Origin: Sciurus carolinensis
Taxonomy: Eukaryota; Chordata; Mammalia; Rodentia; Sciuridae
Length of the DNA stretch: 64,000 nt
Assembly: GCF_902686445.1 (NCBI RefSeq)
Contig: NC_062216.1
Location: 10,313,084-10,377,083 of the forward strand
Reading direction: 5' to 3'
Shown: positions 34,456 through 46,964 of the stretch, one piece after another
Numbering within the stretch: the first letter of the stretch is position 1
How the letters are laid out: the number at the start of each line of letters is the position of its first letter
The notes under the pieces: generated by a model
What the model saw: only the letters and a program-made list of their open reading frames with translations
Databases searched by the model: none
Told to the model about the DNA's origin: nothing
Program-made: the position numbers and the translations under genes

Positions 34456-36739
34456 GCTGGGGAATGGCAGGCAGACATCAGTTCCCTTCACCCTTCAAGC
34501 TTGACTTGCAGTCTCTCCTGAGAGTGCTGGCTTTACTGTAGTTGGCCTCGGGGGCGACTCCGAGCCAGGTGTGGACAAGTTCCGCGGACAGCAGGGAGTT
34601 CCAAGGCTACCCTGGCCAGGTCCGAGAGATGTTAGTCCCGAATCTGCTGAGGAGCTGAGCAGAGAGGCCGCTTGCTCGGTTGTCCTAGAAGAGGAAGATA
34701 TCTTACATCTCGCTCCGCAATCACAACTGCAAAACCCAAAGCATGGAGTGTCAATAAGGTGAGAAATAATTGGATAAAAAACCCCAGACAGATCCAGAGA
34801 TGCCAGTGCCCAGTAAATGAAACCAGATGCTCGGTTTAAATATCCTGGAATGAATCCCCCAGAGATACCACGAGTTGCCTTCCATTCCCAGCGCAGGATG
34901 AGCAGCTGTCCCGGGCATACAGGGAGGGAGGCCCCGTGTTGGAAGAGGGGAGCTCAGGGTCAACCCCAGAGGGCTTCACTCTGGCTCAGGGATTTGGAGC
35001 AGGGAGTCGGGAGTGAGACCCAGTCTCCTTTGTCTGGACCCCCGCTTTTCCTACGCACGTATTTCAAAAGCAGGGAGAGCAAAGAAGCGTTTGCTTGGGA
35101 GGAGAGTCCGCACACATCAAGAGATTTATAAGATCTGCACCGGGAGCCCAAGGATGGCCTCGGCCCGCATGTGGAATTCGGGGACCGTTCCAGAGCTGCC
35201 TTGCTTAACGAATCGCATCCAGTTTGCATTAGTGTGCAGAAAGTTGCTGACAGCAGGAGCCAGGCTTCTGCCGGATGCCCTTGTCCCCCTTCCCAAGTAC
35301 GCTAAGAAGCCAGGAGCTGTGTGCCCTGGGGAGCAGAGAGGAAGTGAGGCGGAGACTAATCCAATCCAGGAATGGGCCCCTGGTTCCTGTTCCTAATGGG
35401 GCACAGTCGCTCCTGTCGAGATCTGATCCCTATCCCTCCTCCGGCCGTGGCCAGGCTGTCCTGGGCCGCGTGGGGAGACTGCTCACCGCTGACCCGTGCG
35501 CTGCTGGGCGGGCAGCTGGAGCCGGGTGGGAGCTCGCAGTGACAGGGCCCACCATGTGCAAGACCCAGAGCGCCGTGCTCCTGCCACCGCTCCACACCTG
35601 CCGAGGGGTTTGGTGTCCAGAGGTGGCTGTGGCCAGGTGGAGCTGGCATTCTGGCCCTCCTGAGCCCGGAAGCAGCCTCCCTCCACCTGCCCAGGGTTCC
35701 TCCCCTCAGGGGTCACCGCCACTGTCGGACTCTATGAACTCACTGACCCCCGGGCCGCAGAGGTAGCCTGTCAGTCAGCCCTTGGGTGTGTGGCATTCGT
35801 GGGTGCTGTCCGCGGGCTGTTCTAATAGCAAGGACTGGGTGTCTTCCAGAATAGGGCCTGGGAGGACTCAGGAGCCCGGATCCATCATACAGGAGGGCCT
35901 TGCTGAGCCTGGAATGAGATGGTCCTTCAGAATCCAAGGTCATTCGAGCGGCCACCACCCTGGGGGATCAGCCTGTCACTCCAGGGTCTCATCTCAGACA
36001 TAGCCTGTGGACTCCGCATCCCTGCCCATTAGCATTTAATCAGCAGCAACGATTGCTGAAGGGAAAAGAATCCAGTGCGAACTGACCTCTACCTCAGTTT
36101 ACACAGAGGTGATGACAAACCAGGGAGACCAGTAGGGTGGGAAGTGAAAAGTGACAAAAACAGCAAGGGGATCGTCCCACAGGAAGCCACCTGGTGTGGC
36201 TACTGGCGCTTCCCTAGCTGTGGTCCTGCCCTCCACAGAGCCTGGGACTGGGGCCTTGGGCTCGGACGCTGACTGGAACCAACAGTAGGTCTTGGGGCAG
36301 CCTTGACCTCTCCCAGGCAGGCACTTTAAGTGGGGCTGAGATGATCCTAAGATGGGCCTTGACCTGTTAGGGAAAGGTCAGTGTCTCGCTCAAATCTTTA
36401 TAGACCGAGGCTGAGGCCCAGATGAGAGGAGGACATGGAGCTGGCTGGACTGGGGCCAGGAGAGAATTTTGCCATTGATTCCTCGAGTCATGGCAGCGAA
36501 GGAATGAGGACGAGATAGTGTCTCCATGTCTCCGAGACTCCAAAGAACGTGCTAGACCGACCCTGTCCCTCTCCCTCCTGGGCTCTCGGCTCTCCTCACC
36601 ACCCCACGCTGCCTGCCTGCAGGGCTTCCCAGAGTGGCCTGGGATTCCCCCAGCATTTTGTGTTCTACGAAAAGACAGAGTCATAGGCCTGTGTTCCTTT
36701 CAGTCAGGCGCTGAAAGTTAAGACCTGAACCAGGGAGGG

Positions 36740-37155
36740 AATCGGTGATGCCTGAGTCAGCTCTAGAAATTGCCTTGTGTGCTCGGCTCTTGTGCTCTTG
36801 TGTGAAAGGATTTCAAGCAAGACATGAGACTTAGGATAGCAAAGCTTATTAGAAGAGGAAAAGGACGCTCTCAAGGGAGAGAGTAGGTCCTCTCAGAGAG
36901 GAGAGGGACAACTCACTTCTTGAGTTCCAGCTTTCATTGGGGCAGAAGTGAGATAGTCAGAAACTTCCACCAAGTGTCCCATCTCAGCTCTGGATTGACA
37001 GACTGCATGAGCCAAGAACCTGAGGACAACTCTTGGTCTTCTTGGCCTGGCTGACAGCTCCTGATTGGAACTGATTTTGCAGAATTTGTGGTCGGAGGAT
37101 GGGTCTTATCCACCCTGCTTTCAGGTCTGGGAATCTCTGGTTCCATGTATAGAAT
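36740..37155 (-). mobile_element. Possible LTR-like stretch
   Basis: AAGCTTATTAGAAGAGGAAA, then repeated AGAGGAGAGGG blocks and CTTTCATTGGGGCAGAAG resemble the reverse of rodent ERV LTRs that begin after a primer site. It directly abuts the MaLR LTR at 37160. The assignment is weak. Confidence 0.25.
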
Positions 37156-37159
37156 CTTG

Positions 37160-37581
37160 TTGTAGTCAGCCTGTTCTCTACTATGACTAAAAGACCTGAC
37201 AATAACAATTTTCAGGAGGAAAAGTTTATTTGGGGGCTCACGGTTTCAGAGGTCATGGTTCGTAGACAGCTGGCTCCATTCCTTGGAGTTCCAGGTAAGG
37301 CGGAACATCATGGCAGAGAGTGTGGTAGAGAGAAGCAGCTCACATGATGATCAAGAAGCAGAGAGAGAGACTCCACTCACCAGATACAAAATATGTACCC
37401 CCAACACCCACCTCCTCCAGCCACACCCTACCCACCTTCAGTTACCACCCAGTTAATCCCATCAGGGGATTAATTCACTGATTGGGTTAAGATTCTCACA
37501 ACCCAATCGCTTCTCTTCTGAACCTTCTTGCATTGTCTCACAGATGAGCTTTTGGGAGACACCTCCCATCCAGACCATAAC
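37160..37581 (-). mobile_element. MaLR-type LTR
   Basis: It is complete from TGTTGTAGTCAGCCTG to GACCATAACA in reverse orientation. Much of it aligns with the reverse complement of the LTR at 63588-64000 at about 88% (for example AGGGGATTAATTCACTG and AACCTTCTTGCATTGTCTCA), so the two belong to the same subfamily. Confidence 0.8.
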
Positions 37582-38894
37582 AGATCTTGCTTAAGATGTC
37601 TTCACAGTGAGGTCCTTCGAGCAAACACACCCTCGCCCTTTTGGTTCTTACCCCGAATTTATCTACCTTCCTCCTATTGTAGGAGGAATCGTTTATAGGG
37701 TTAAGATCAGGCGAGGGTCGTGAAATAGCCATCTTGTCAGACCTTGCGGCACCCCTGCAGCAGGGCTGCTGAGGAACTGGTTTGCTCTCTACTAAGTACT
37801 TTCTTAAACTCCTGACCCACTACTCATGTCTAACCGCTCCCTCGCCCAGGGCATCCGGAGGGCATTCCAATGGAGCCTGCTGACAAAGGCTGACATCCAT
37901 CCGCCCAGCTGCCCCCATCCCACCTCATCATCAAACACGCTTTCAACTAACCAGGTGTCTTGCCAAGCACTGAGGGCTGTGGACAAGGAAGACATGACCT
38001 CCCTTCCCAAGGGAAGACCAGCTATGCGTGTGGACCCCAGCAGGTGCATAGCGTCCCTGGGCCTCCCTCCAACAGAGCCCTCTCCACTCCTGGCCTCTTG
38101 GGGGAACCACACACCCACTTCTCTTGGCATGATGGCTTCGACTGAGAGTGGCTGGCATCCGAAGGAGTCAGTGGTCTAGGAAGGGAGGGCTCTGGCCTTC
38201 CGCTAACAGCTGGTCACTCTGTCTCTCAACCTTCATTTGTTCTCTAAATGAGACGTTTGGCCTGGAAGTCCTTGAATTCTCTGCCAGTTTTGACGTTTTG
38301 TGGTCATCTCCTTCTGTGAGTCCAGGAAAAAGATAATACTGATTTGTCCTTATGTCCTTAGTACCCAGTGCAACCCTGGATGGTGGTAGGGAGTCTGAAA
38401 GTGCATCTGCATGGGTAAATACATAGCAATGGGAAAAAACAAACAAACAAACACCTACTTCAATAAAATGTAGGGTTAAGATAGATGAGGTACCGTTAGT
38501 GCCTAATCTGTGTATAGGAATAGAATCACCCTGGGCTTTCTTCAAAAGCCAAGCCTGCTTTATTGTTCCCCAGTCTGGAACCATCAACGTGTTCATATTA
38601 AAATGCAAACTCAGAGGTAACCATGCTTTCCTGTCACCACGGTCCACCCGTGAGACTCAGGAGGAGCCCATGGGTTTTTATGAATTTTGCATAGAAGCAT
38701 TACTGCTCCAGGGTTGAAAAATTGTTTTTCATGTAACTTCTCCACCAGAGTTGTAAATCAAATCAGAGTCATGAATCTCAGTCGAAGTTGAGAAGCAAAT
38801 GAGTGACCCCTGCTCAGAGATCCCAGAAGGGTGAAGGACTGTGGGAGAGAAGGGAGGGTATGGATGGAGAACTGGCCCAAGGGTCAAGGGTCAA

Positions 38895-39040
38895 GTTCAG
38901 GTCCCAACTCTTCTACTCACTGTGGGATGACCTTGGGTAAGACTTGTCACCTCTGGGTTCCCTTGTGTGTCACAGGAAGACTTCAGACTATGTCATCTCC
39001 AAGCCTCTGCCAGTTGGCAAATTCTATGCTTCTCCGTCAT
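38895..39040 (+). mobile_element. MIR SINE remnant
   Basis: TCAGGTCCCAACTCTTCTAC, TGGGATGACCTTGGGTAAGA and CTTGTCACCTCTGGGTTCCC fit a sense MIR. Confidence 0.6.
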
Positions 39041-42000
39041 CTGTGATGATTGGAAAAGCCCAAAGATTGTGTCACAATTAACTAAAATAGCTCCACACAG
39101 TCAGCAATGGGACAGCTGTAGCCTACAACTAAGTTAATGCAAGTCGTTTCCAGAGGTGTCCTCAGAAGGCAAGACCCTCCTGGTTCTTCTCCATGACTTG
39201 CCTCCGTGTGTCTCATCCTCACCCTCTTTGCTGGATAACCAAGTCAGGATGTGGGAAACCGGGGCCCTGTGGCAGGAAGGTGGATGTAGGCCGTGGGGCT
39301 GGCCCCAGGAGAAGCCTGGGTAATGGCAGGGTTGGCTCAGCAGGCTGAGGATAGGAGGCCAGTTTCATGGGCTGGGGCTGCAGCCAGGCAGAAAGCCTCA
39401 AGCGGAGGTTAGAACCACTGATACCCTAAAAACACGTGGAGTGGGGGATTGATGACTCCTTTGATCCTCAAAGACAGGAGCCTGCACCCTGTCCTGGGGT
39501 CCCCTCATCAGTTTCCTCCTCTGGGTCACACAGCAAGACCAAGCAATGATGATTCTGGGCTGAGCCGGGGACTGACAGCACTTTTCTCTGAAGTGGGGCC
39601 TATGGTCCCCAACCCCCCAAGGCAGTAGAGACAAGAGGAACAGAGACCCAGCCCTGTGGACATCCGTGTCTCTGCCAAGGCTGGGGACCGGGGCAGGATG
39701 GATATTACAAGGGAAAGAGCTTTTGACTTGTGTGCTGGGGTTGGGGCAAACTGTCAAGTTGAAACAGCTGCCATTGTCCTCCATGTTTTGGGTAAGGAAT
39801 AGTTACTCGCATTTCCTCAATGCTTGGGTTTTCCAGTCCAGAGATGGAACACTGATGATACCATTCCTGCACAGAGCTGGGCAGGGACCAGCCTTGTGGT
39901 CAGTACTTGCAAGCTGCAGACACATGGACAGGCAGGCCCCAGTCTGGGGTAAGGACCCAGATCAAAAGGAATCCTGTTCTGTTCTGATTTGGATTCATGG
40001 CCCTCAGATACCCACATGGAATGGTGGAACAGGGCTGTCCTTGGGGTTGCTGATTCTTATTTTGTTCAGGAAGGACTTTCTAGGGCTCACCGAGGTGGGA
40101 TGCAAAGGAGGCAGGTATTAAGGAAGGTGACTGTCATCTCCAAACCTGGGATTCCATTGCTCATCATGGACACTCTTTCTCTTTGCCCTCTAACTAGATC
40201 ATTCCTTCCTGCTATGGGCCTAGAAGTGCCTGAGTTTCCCACAGTTGTGAATCCCTGCCTTCCGTTCTTATCCACTGTCATGTGCAAACACAGGAATCTC
40301 CCTGACCCCAAGTAGCCCACCTGCCCTGCAGGGACCAGGGTTGGGCATCTGAGGTGAGGAAGATGCTCCCTGGACTAACAAGTGTCCTGGGAGGGTCACA
40401 ACCAGGCTAAGGCCCTCTCAGGCACCATGTCTGAGTGTAGGAGTTGACGCAATAAGTGTGGGGCGAGGGCATTTCCGGGCAGTGTTTGGTTGCTCAGTGG
40501 GAAAGCTTTGCCCTGGGGCAGAAACTGCTGGGAAAAGGCGAGTAGAAACCCTCTGCCCACAGACACCCAAACCTCTTAGCAAGTCATGACACACTCCTCA
40601 GGCTAGTGCTGGGGTCCCTGTTGGAGTGTGCTTGGTGACTCCACAAGGGCACTGCTGGGAGTGGCCTCACTGCTCAGGCCTGGGAGAGGTGCCACCTGCC
40701 TGCAGGCTGCCTCCCTGTGGGCTGTCCTTATTCAAGGACCAGCCCCTTGGACTGTCCAAGTCCTTGAATTGGGGCAGTCTGGGTTATAAACAAACCAAAC
40801 TGCAGCCTATAGTTTCCCAGGGAGGTAGTGACAGAGCTGAGATTCTGTTAGAGGAAGAAAGACTCACAAAAAAATGAAGTTTAGGGCCATATTCTATAAG
40901 ATAAAGCCAGAACAAAATTTGCCATCTGGTTTGGATGAGTCCAGGGGAGGGGATGCACCCTTCTGGGTCATGAAGCATTTGTTGACCCAATGGGCAGGTG
41001 GTAGTGGAGTCTGGGGACCTGGGGACAAGCCATGAGGAACAGGTTCCAAGGCTTTCTGAAGAGACACTGGGGTCTGGATGCTCTCTAGTGTACCCCCATG
41101 GGCACTCTTCCCCTCTTAGTCCCCGAGGTCATGTGATGCTAGTTAGGAGAGGTTTACCCACTCGGGACCCTAACTTTTCTTGGTGCATGAGGAGCATGGG
41201 CCTGGGGCCAGAGGCATCCTTGACTGTTCTGTGCATTCCGTAATTATGGTTACCACATGTTTCCAATTTTTTGAAGTTGTCCTATTTCCAAATGTTCTTT
41301 TGCCCCTTCTATATACATTGAAACCTCCAGGGAATTTCAATATTTCACCCTTCAAATGACATTTTCCAGGCTTCCTCCACCAGTCACAAAAGCATTTGAG
41401 AGATCACATCCCTGTTTCCTCATTTGGAATGGACAGTGATGGTACCAGTGCCTGAACTCTGGATCCAGAACCTGGAATCCTCTCATGAAAAGCAGCCAGT
41501 GAGGGCACAGAAGGGGCTATGCTGTGAGAGGGGTGTTGGAGCTGTGAGGTGCCCTGAGGGTGGACTCCCAAAGAAGCTGTAGATTCTGGGGAGCTGTGTC
41601 CATTAGATGGCGCCTCCCCAGCTGGGTTGTGTTATGGAGAGAATTCATCCATTCCTGCATGTCTCCATTTTACACAGATTGGCATCCTGTGCACTGGGCA
41701 CTGTGTCAGGCCACGTGATCCTTGAGATGATCCCAGTGACCTAAGAGAGTAAAAGGCAATTTCAGTATAAAGGAATATTATAACCAGAGAAGGGGCCCTG
41801 GCCAGGTGTGAGGATGAGGGAAGGCTCTCTGGGAGACATCTGACCTGAGATCTAAAGGAGAAGAAAAATTCAGACCAGACAGTGCAGAAGGGGTTTTCTG
41901 AGGTGAGGGTGTCCGAGTCCTTCCTCCCCTCCCCTCACTCTCCACTGCCTTCCTCGTTCACACTTCCAAGATGGCGCCTCCCTCTCTCCCTACCTTTCTG

Positions 42001-43059
42001 TTCCCATCTGTCACTACTTGTGAACTAGTAATTTTACTAGTCTCCCACACTGAAGCATCAGCTCCCTGAGGTGAGTCCTTTCTCATGGATATACCCACTG
42101 CTAACAGACTCTTCATCCCTTATTTGTCTAAGAGAGTAAGGGAATGGAGTGAGATCAGGCTGACCAGGCCAGAGAGGCTATCAGGGACATCTAAATGTCA
42201 GCCCTGCTACCTGTGTCATGTTAAGCCTCTTCCTGTTACTGTGACTCTGACCTGACACCCCGAATACTGCCTGACCTGTGCCAGGATTCCTGCACACTGA
42301 CCTCCCCCTGAGTGGCACAGCACCCTGCCACGTGACATGCTGCTGACAGAAGTGAGGCGAGTCTGTTAGAAATGAGGACAAGCACCTCCCCTGAGCCTAC
42401 CCCGGGTCAAGCCCCCCAGGAGGGGCCAGCCTCCCTGGCTGCTGCGGGCTCCTGGTTAGCCTCATTACCGCCTCTGGGGAGTTTGGTCAGACCTGGCCTG
42501 TGGATCCGAGTTCCCCTCCGCATTCCCTTCTCCAGGATTCCTGTATTCCCTGCTGCTCCTCGACCTCCCCTTTGCCAGCCTGCAGAGCTGTTTTCCATAA
42601 CTGCCAGGATAGAGCTTCACCCAGTAGGGATGAAGGTTGCCCAGCAAGTGTGCTGAGCGGAGCTTTGCAAAGTGACCCACTGTGGCTGCTGGCATCCTGG
42701 GGCGCTGTGGCTCCCGTGGTGTCCTTTGCTCCCTGTGCGGAGGATTCTGAATTTTCCCAGTTCAGGCAGCTCGTAACAGCGCCTGGGTGGTCTGAGTCCT
42801 CTCCCGTCTCTTGTGGCGCGCACGGGAGATTCGTCAATTCTGCTCCCTCCTTCAGGGGCCCCCGAAGGTCTTTGTCAAGTCTCAGGCATTAGAACAGGGG
42901 ATGTCGTTAGCCCCCTGGCTGAAAAGGGGAAAGGAGAAAGCAGCTCAGGGGAGCAGCACCTGCTAGGAGCAGTACTTGATCAGGGTGGCTGTGTTCTTTG
43001 GCAGTTCACATGAGTCTTTGCCTTGTGTCCCCCACTGGTCACTGAGTCACAGCCCCCCA

Positions 43060-43078
43060 ACACACACACACACACACA
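43060..43078. repeat. (CA)n microsatellite
   Basis: About nine CA units in an otherwise non-repetitive context. Confidence 0.9.
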
Positions 43079-43209
43079 TTCCATGAGGCTTTGACCTGTA
43101 AATCATGCGTGTTGAAGGAACCTTTCCCATCATCTAATCCTGTCCCCCTTGAATACTAGTACACAGACGATGGGTACCTCGGAACACGGGGACACTCGGG
43201 AACAATACC

Positions 43210-43320
43210 GATCCCTGACCTCTGCCACCAAACTTCTGATTAGCAGGCCTGAATTGACTCAGGAACCTGCATTTTAACAGATATCCGTAATGTTTTTGAT
43301 GTGCAGCCAGACTCAACTCA
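43210..43320 (+). mobile_element. MER5-like hAT remnant
   Basis: AACTTCTGATTAGCAGGCCT, AGGAACCTGCATTTTAACAG and TTTGATGTGCAGCCAG follow MER5A sense order. Confidence 0.5.
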
Positions 43321-44249
43321 CTGACCACCCCGATATCTTATCAAGCAAAGAAGTTCAGGTCCTCATGAAGAGCAGGCCAAGCAGCAGGAAGTTGGGAGAC
43401 ATGTCAGGAGACCTGAGCTGTGATCCCAGCTCTGGCACTAACCGTGGTCACCCTGAGACTCTGACCTCTGGCTAAACAGTGGCTGCGAGATGGTGGGAAG
43501 GCTTCTTCTGGTTGCTGAAATGTTTAAGTCTCCAAAATACCCCCTTTGGAGAACTAATGCAAAACTTTGTAATGCAGAAAAATGGATCTTGATTGGTTCT
43601 TCCATTCAGCAAACACTGACCACTTATGTCCCCCAGCCGGGCTCTCTGCTGAACAGTGACGGTAGAGAGGAAGGTGACGGAGGGTCAGCCATTAGACCGA
43701 GGAGCAAAGCAGCCTGTAAAGCCTGCCCCACGCAGGCACTCTGCCTGGCTGGCACCATTTCAGTCCTCTGCACGACACTCCTGAGAAGCAGGTGTTGTCC
43801 CCTCTCACAGTGCGAGGAAATGTCCTCCAAGAGGCTGGAAGACTTCTGTAAGGTCACGGGGTGGAAAAAAGGGTGCAGCCACAGTGAATCAGGCACCATT
43901 TTGAGCTCTTCGTGCATCTCATCTTATTCCACTGATTCCGTGACACACATTTTAGCATCTCTGAAGTCAGGAAGCATCCAGCAATTGATGTCATTTGCCA
44001 CCGTGACTGACAGAGGTTCCCTTCTTAGTGGCATTTAAAGTAGGGATGTGCTTCATAATAAGGGACATCTTAGATTTAGCAGACCACTCGCTGTCTCTCA
44101 CAGAGCATAAGGGACAGAGTCAGAATCGACACCCAGGTCTCTCTGGCTTCAAGCACTTTCATGCCTACAGCCTTAACTGTCCCTGGGTTTCCTCTGTTCC
44201 TCCTACATCCCCCTCCCTGACAATGTGGCAGCTGGTCACCAGGCCTCAA

Positions 44250-44845
44250 AAGGTGGAGAGGACTCCAGCAGTCTCACTCCTTGGTATTTACCCGAATGAG
44301 TTTAAAATTCACATTGACACCAAAACCCACGCGTGGATGTTTATAGCAGCTTCATTCATAGTCACCCAGACAGAAGCACCGAGACCCCCTTTTGTGGGTG
44401 AAAGGGTAAACAAATTGCAGCATATCCAAACAACATCGGCCCAAACTGAAAAGAAAGGAACTAGCAAGCTGTGAGAAGACTCGAAGGAAAGGAGAATATG
44501 CCTCACTCAGGGAAAGAAGCTGATCTGAAAAGGTTGCACACTGCCATTCCAGCTGGACTCGAGAACCCAGAGGCAACCTCGGAGGCAGGGAGAAGCTCAG
44601 GGGCTGCAGGGTGGAGGGTCTCAGGCAGCGGGTGAGTGTGGTGACAGTGGATACACATCATACGTTTGTTCAAACCCGTAGAACGCGCAAAACTAAGAGT
44701 GAACCCAAGGGAAGCTCTGGACTTTGGGTAATGACAGGTGTCAGTCAATGGGGGTTTATCATTTGTAATAATGTCCCACTCTGGTGGGGGTGTTGCTCTC
44801 TTTACCCTCCAGTCAACAGTGCACCTGAAAGTCTTTTAAAAAAAA
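44250..44845 (+). mobile_element. L1M (L1ME-like) ORF2 end and 3' UTR
   Basis: Old L1 phrases in order: TTTATAGCAGCTTCATTCAT, GGGTAAACAAATTGCAGCAT, AAAACTAAGAGTGAACCC, GGACTTTGGGTAATGACAGG, CACTCTGGTGGGGGTGTTGC, then an A run at about 44837-44845. The element ends only about 165 bp before the SRCR exon acceptor. Confidence 0.75.
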
Positions 44846-45009
44846 AGGAAGAAATGGAAGTTGGGAGACAGGCTGATGACGGGGAGCAGTGACCCGGATT
44901 CTGTGGCTGCAGCCCCAGCCTGCTCCTCCCTCCCGCCTGGAGGGAGGGGAGTCAGGAGGTGCAGCAGGGGGTCCAGGCCCAGGGGTGACACGCAGCTTCC
45001 TTCTGGCAG

Positions 45010-45204
45010 GTGGTGTGGACGTCACGATGATCCGCCTGGTGAACGGCTCGGGTCTGCACGAGGGCCGTGTGGAGGTGTACCATGACCGGCGCTGGGGCAC
45101 CGTGTGTGATGACGGCTGGGACAAGAAGGATGGGGACGTGGTGTGCCGCATGCTGGGCTTCCGCGGTGCTGAGGAGGTGTACCGGACGGCTCGCTTTGGG
45201 CAAG
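45010..45204 (+). CDS. SCARA5: SCARA5 SRCR domain, first half (195 bp)
   Basis: The exon completes Ser (A+GT), reads GVDVTM as the linker, then begins the SRCR fold at IRLVNGSG and runs to ARFGQ plus a split Gly. It carries SRCR cysteines 1 and 2 (in GTVCDDGW and DVVCRMLGF), the conserved WGTVCDDGW core and the sequon NGS. The adjacent Asp-Asp after the first Cys corresponds to part of the acidic metal-binding cluster known in MARCO-type SRCR domains. SCARA5 is reported to bind ferritin through this domain. A domain split over two exons with six cysteines in total fits group A SRCR proteins. The exon is 65 codons, phase 1 on both sides, acceptor TGGCAG, donor GTAAGG. The linker is one residue shorter than the human version as I recall it. 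Confidence 0.96.
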
Positions 45205-45439
45205 GTAAGGCCCGCAGAGGTAAAGACTGGGAGGGGGCCGGCCGGTCCTAGCCCTGGCCTCCTGTCCCCTCTCTGAAGCCCGGCCCCCTGGACTGCCATC
45301 CTGCCGTCCCCCGCATGCAGTCAACATGCGGGCTTGTCTCCTAGGTCCCCTCCGGGCCCTGTTCTCCATCCTGTGTGTCAGGCGCACTGGACAGTCCCTC
45401 AGATCTTTGCAGCTTGCTCTCTTACCTCTGCCACACTCT

Positions 45440-45640
45440 TGTGCTTACTTGACACCTATATGTCACTCACGGGTCGTGTTCTAAACACGTTACAACCGTT
45501 CACTCATTGGGTCCTTACAGCACTATGGAGTAGTTGTAGATTTCACCCCCCTTTCCAAATGGGGAAACTGAGGCACAGATGGGGCGGGTAACTTGCCCAA
45601 GGTCACACAGCTAGCAAACGGCAGAACCTGTCATCAGACC
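45440..45640 (-). mobile_element. MIR SINE remnant (antisense)
   Basis: AAATGGGGAAACTGAGGCAC, GTAACTTGCCCAAGGTCACA and CAGCTAGCAAACGGCAGAAC are the textbook reverse complement of a MIR core. Confidence 0.8.
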
Positions 45641-45969
45641 CAGGCAGGGATCTCAGGAGTCCATGCCCACACCCTCTCTGCTGGGCTGTCTCTGTCTCTC
45701 TGATCCTTTTCTTCTCCAGATGAACGCCCCAGATGTTCCATCTTGCCCACATATGACAAGATTTAGAAAGCCTTTGCCATTCCGGTTGCTTCCCTTTGGA
45801 CTTGCTTGAGCACATCTGCCTCCCCACAGATGGGACAAGAGGCTTGGGGGGAAGGGCCCAGACCCTAACCCTGGACAATGGTGTCGACCCTCACCTCCTG
45901 TTGGCTGCACCCCAGCTCCAGTCTTCAGCCACCCCACCATGCCTGTCTCTCAGACTCTGCACTTTTCTG

Positions 45970-46331
45970 CCAGGGCAGCTGTGGCAAACACCACAGCCTG
46001 GGTGGCTTGAGCATTGGGAATTTATTTCCTCACAATTCTGGAGGGGAAGTCCAAGATCAAGGTGTTGGCAGGGTTGGTTCCCTTCCTTCTGGAGCCTCTT
46101 TCTCCAGCTGAGGATGGCATCTTCTCTTGGTGTCCTTATGTGGGCTTCCTTCTGTGCATGTCTGTGTCCTAATCTCTTCTTCTAGGGACACCAGTCCTAT
46201 CAGATTAGGGTCCATTATAATGACCTCATTTTACTTAATTATTTTCAATGTCTTCTCCAAATGCAGTCACATTCTGCACTAGGTGTCAGGACTTGGTCGT
46301 GTGAATTTTGGAGGGAGACAAATCAGCTGAA
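45970..46331 (-). mobile_element. MLT1-like LTR remnant
   Basis: Reverse landmarks: ACCACAGCCTGGGTGGCTTG, CTCACAATTCTGGAGGGGAA, GTCCAAGATCAAGGTGTTGG, GACACCAGTCCTATCAGATT and GTGTGAATTTTGGAGGGAGA. Confidence 0.75.
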
Positions 46332-46360
46332 AGCCCTCAGCGTGCTTACTACGGCCACCG

Positions 46361-46912
46361 TCTTAATCCATTTGGGCTGCGATAGCAAAATATCAGAAAC
46401 TGAGTAGCTCATAAATAACAGAAATCTGCTGGGCAGGGTGGTGCATGCCTGTAATCTCAGCACCTTGGGAGGCTGAGACTGGAGGATTCCAAGTTCAAGG
46501 CTAGCCTGGGCAAGTTAGCAATCCTGTTTCAAGTAAAATGGAAAGAGCTGGGAACATAGCATAGTGGTAGAGCACCTCTGGGCTCAATCCTCAGTGCACA
46601 AAACAAAACAAACAACCCAGCAGTTTATTTCTCCCAGTTCTAGAGTCTGCAAAGCCCAGGATCAAGGGGCCAGTAGGTCCAGTCTCTGGTGATGAGCCTC
46701 TTCCTGGCTCACAGACAGTCTTGCTTTGTCCCCAGTGATGGAAGGAGCAAGGTGTCTTTTTGAGGACACTAATCCCATCCATCAGGGCTCCACCCTTATA
46801 ACCTAATCTCCTCCCAAAGGCCCCATAATACCCTCATCTAAGCCCCCTCACCTTGGTCTTAGATTTTTAATATATGAATTTGGGGGGGACACAAGCATTC
46901 AATCTGCTGCAA
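46361..46912 (-). mobile_element. MaLR-type LTR carrying a B1-ID SINE
   Basis: Reverse landmarks: TCTTAATCCATTTGGGCTGC at the start, AGTTCTAGAGTCTGCAAAGC, GGGCTCCACCCTTATAACCT and a TATATGAATTTGGGGGGGAC end. The SINE at 46428-46614 interrupts it between AACAGAAA and CAGTTTATTT. Confidence 0.75.
46428..46614 (+). mobile_element. B1-ID dimeric SINE
   Basis: B1-like half (GCTGGGCAGGGTGGTGCATG, TGGGAGGCTGAGACTGGAGG) then a degenerate ID half (GAGCTGGGAACATAGCATAG, GGCTCAATCCTCAGTGCAC) and an AAAC-rich tail. It is more diverged than the copy at 27961. Confidence 0.8.
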
Positions 46913-46964
46913 CCACCACCCACGCTGATGTGAAGATCTACACATGGATGACACCCGCCAATGC

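Larger units (their letters stand above)
24189..45009 (+). other. SCARA5: SCARA5 20.8-kb intron between collagen and SRCR modules
   Basis: This is the largest intron in the window, GTAAGC to GGCAG. It contains a 19-bp tandem duplication (25557-25594), a T-rich tract (26960-27030), an ID SINE (27723-27866), a B1-ID dimer (27961-28188), an L2-like piece (29215-29310), an ERVL-type LTR (about 30000-30595), a 14-C run (30736-30749), an ID SINE (31066-31150), MIR pieces (33115-33265, 34280-34455, 38895-39040), an LTR-like stretch (36740-37155), an MaLR LTR (37160-37581), a CA repeat (43060-43078), a MER5-like piece (43210-43320) and an L1M 3' end (44250-44845) just before the next exon. Bases 24200-25550, 25600-26950, 31160-33100, 34460-36730, 37590-38890 and 39050-43050 appear mostly single copy, with no exon I can support. 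Confidence 0.85.
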
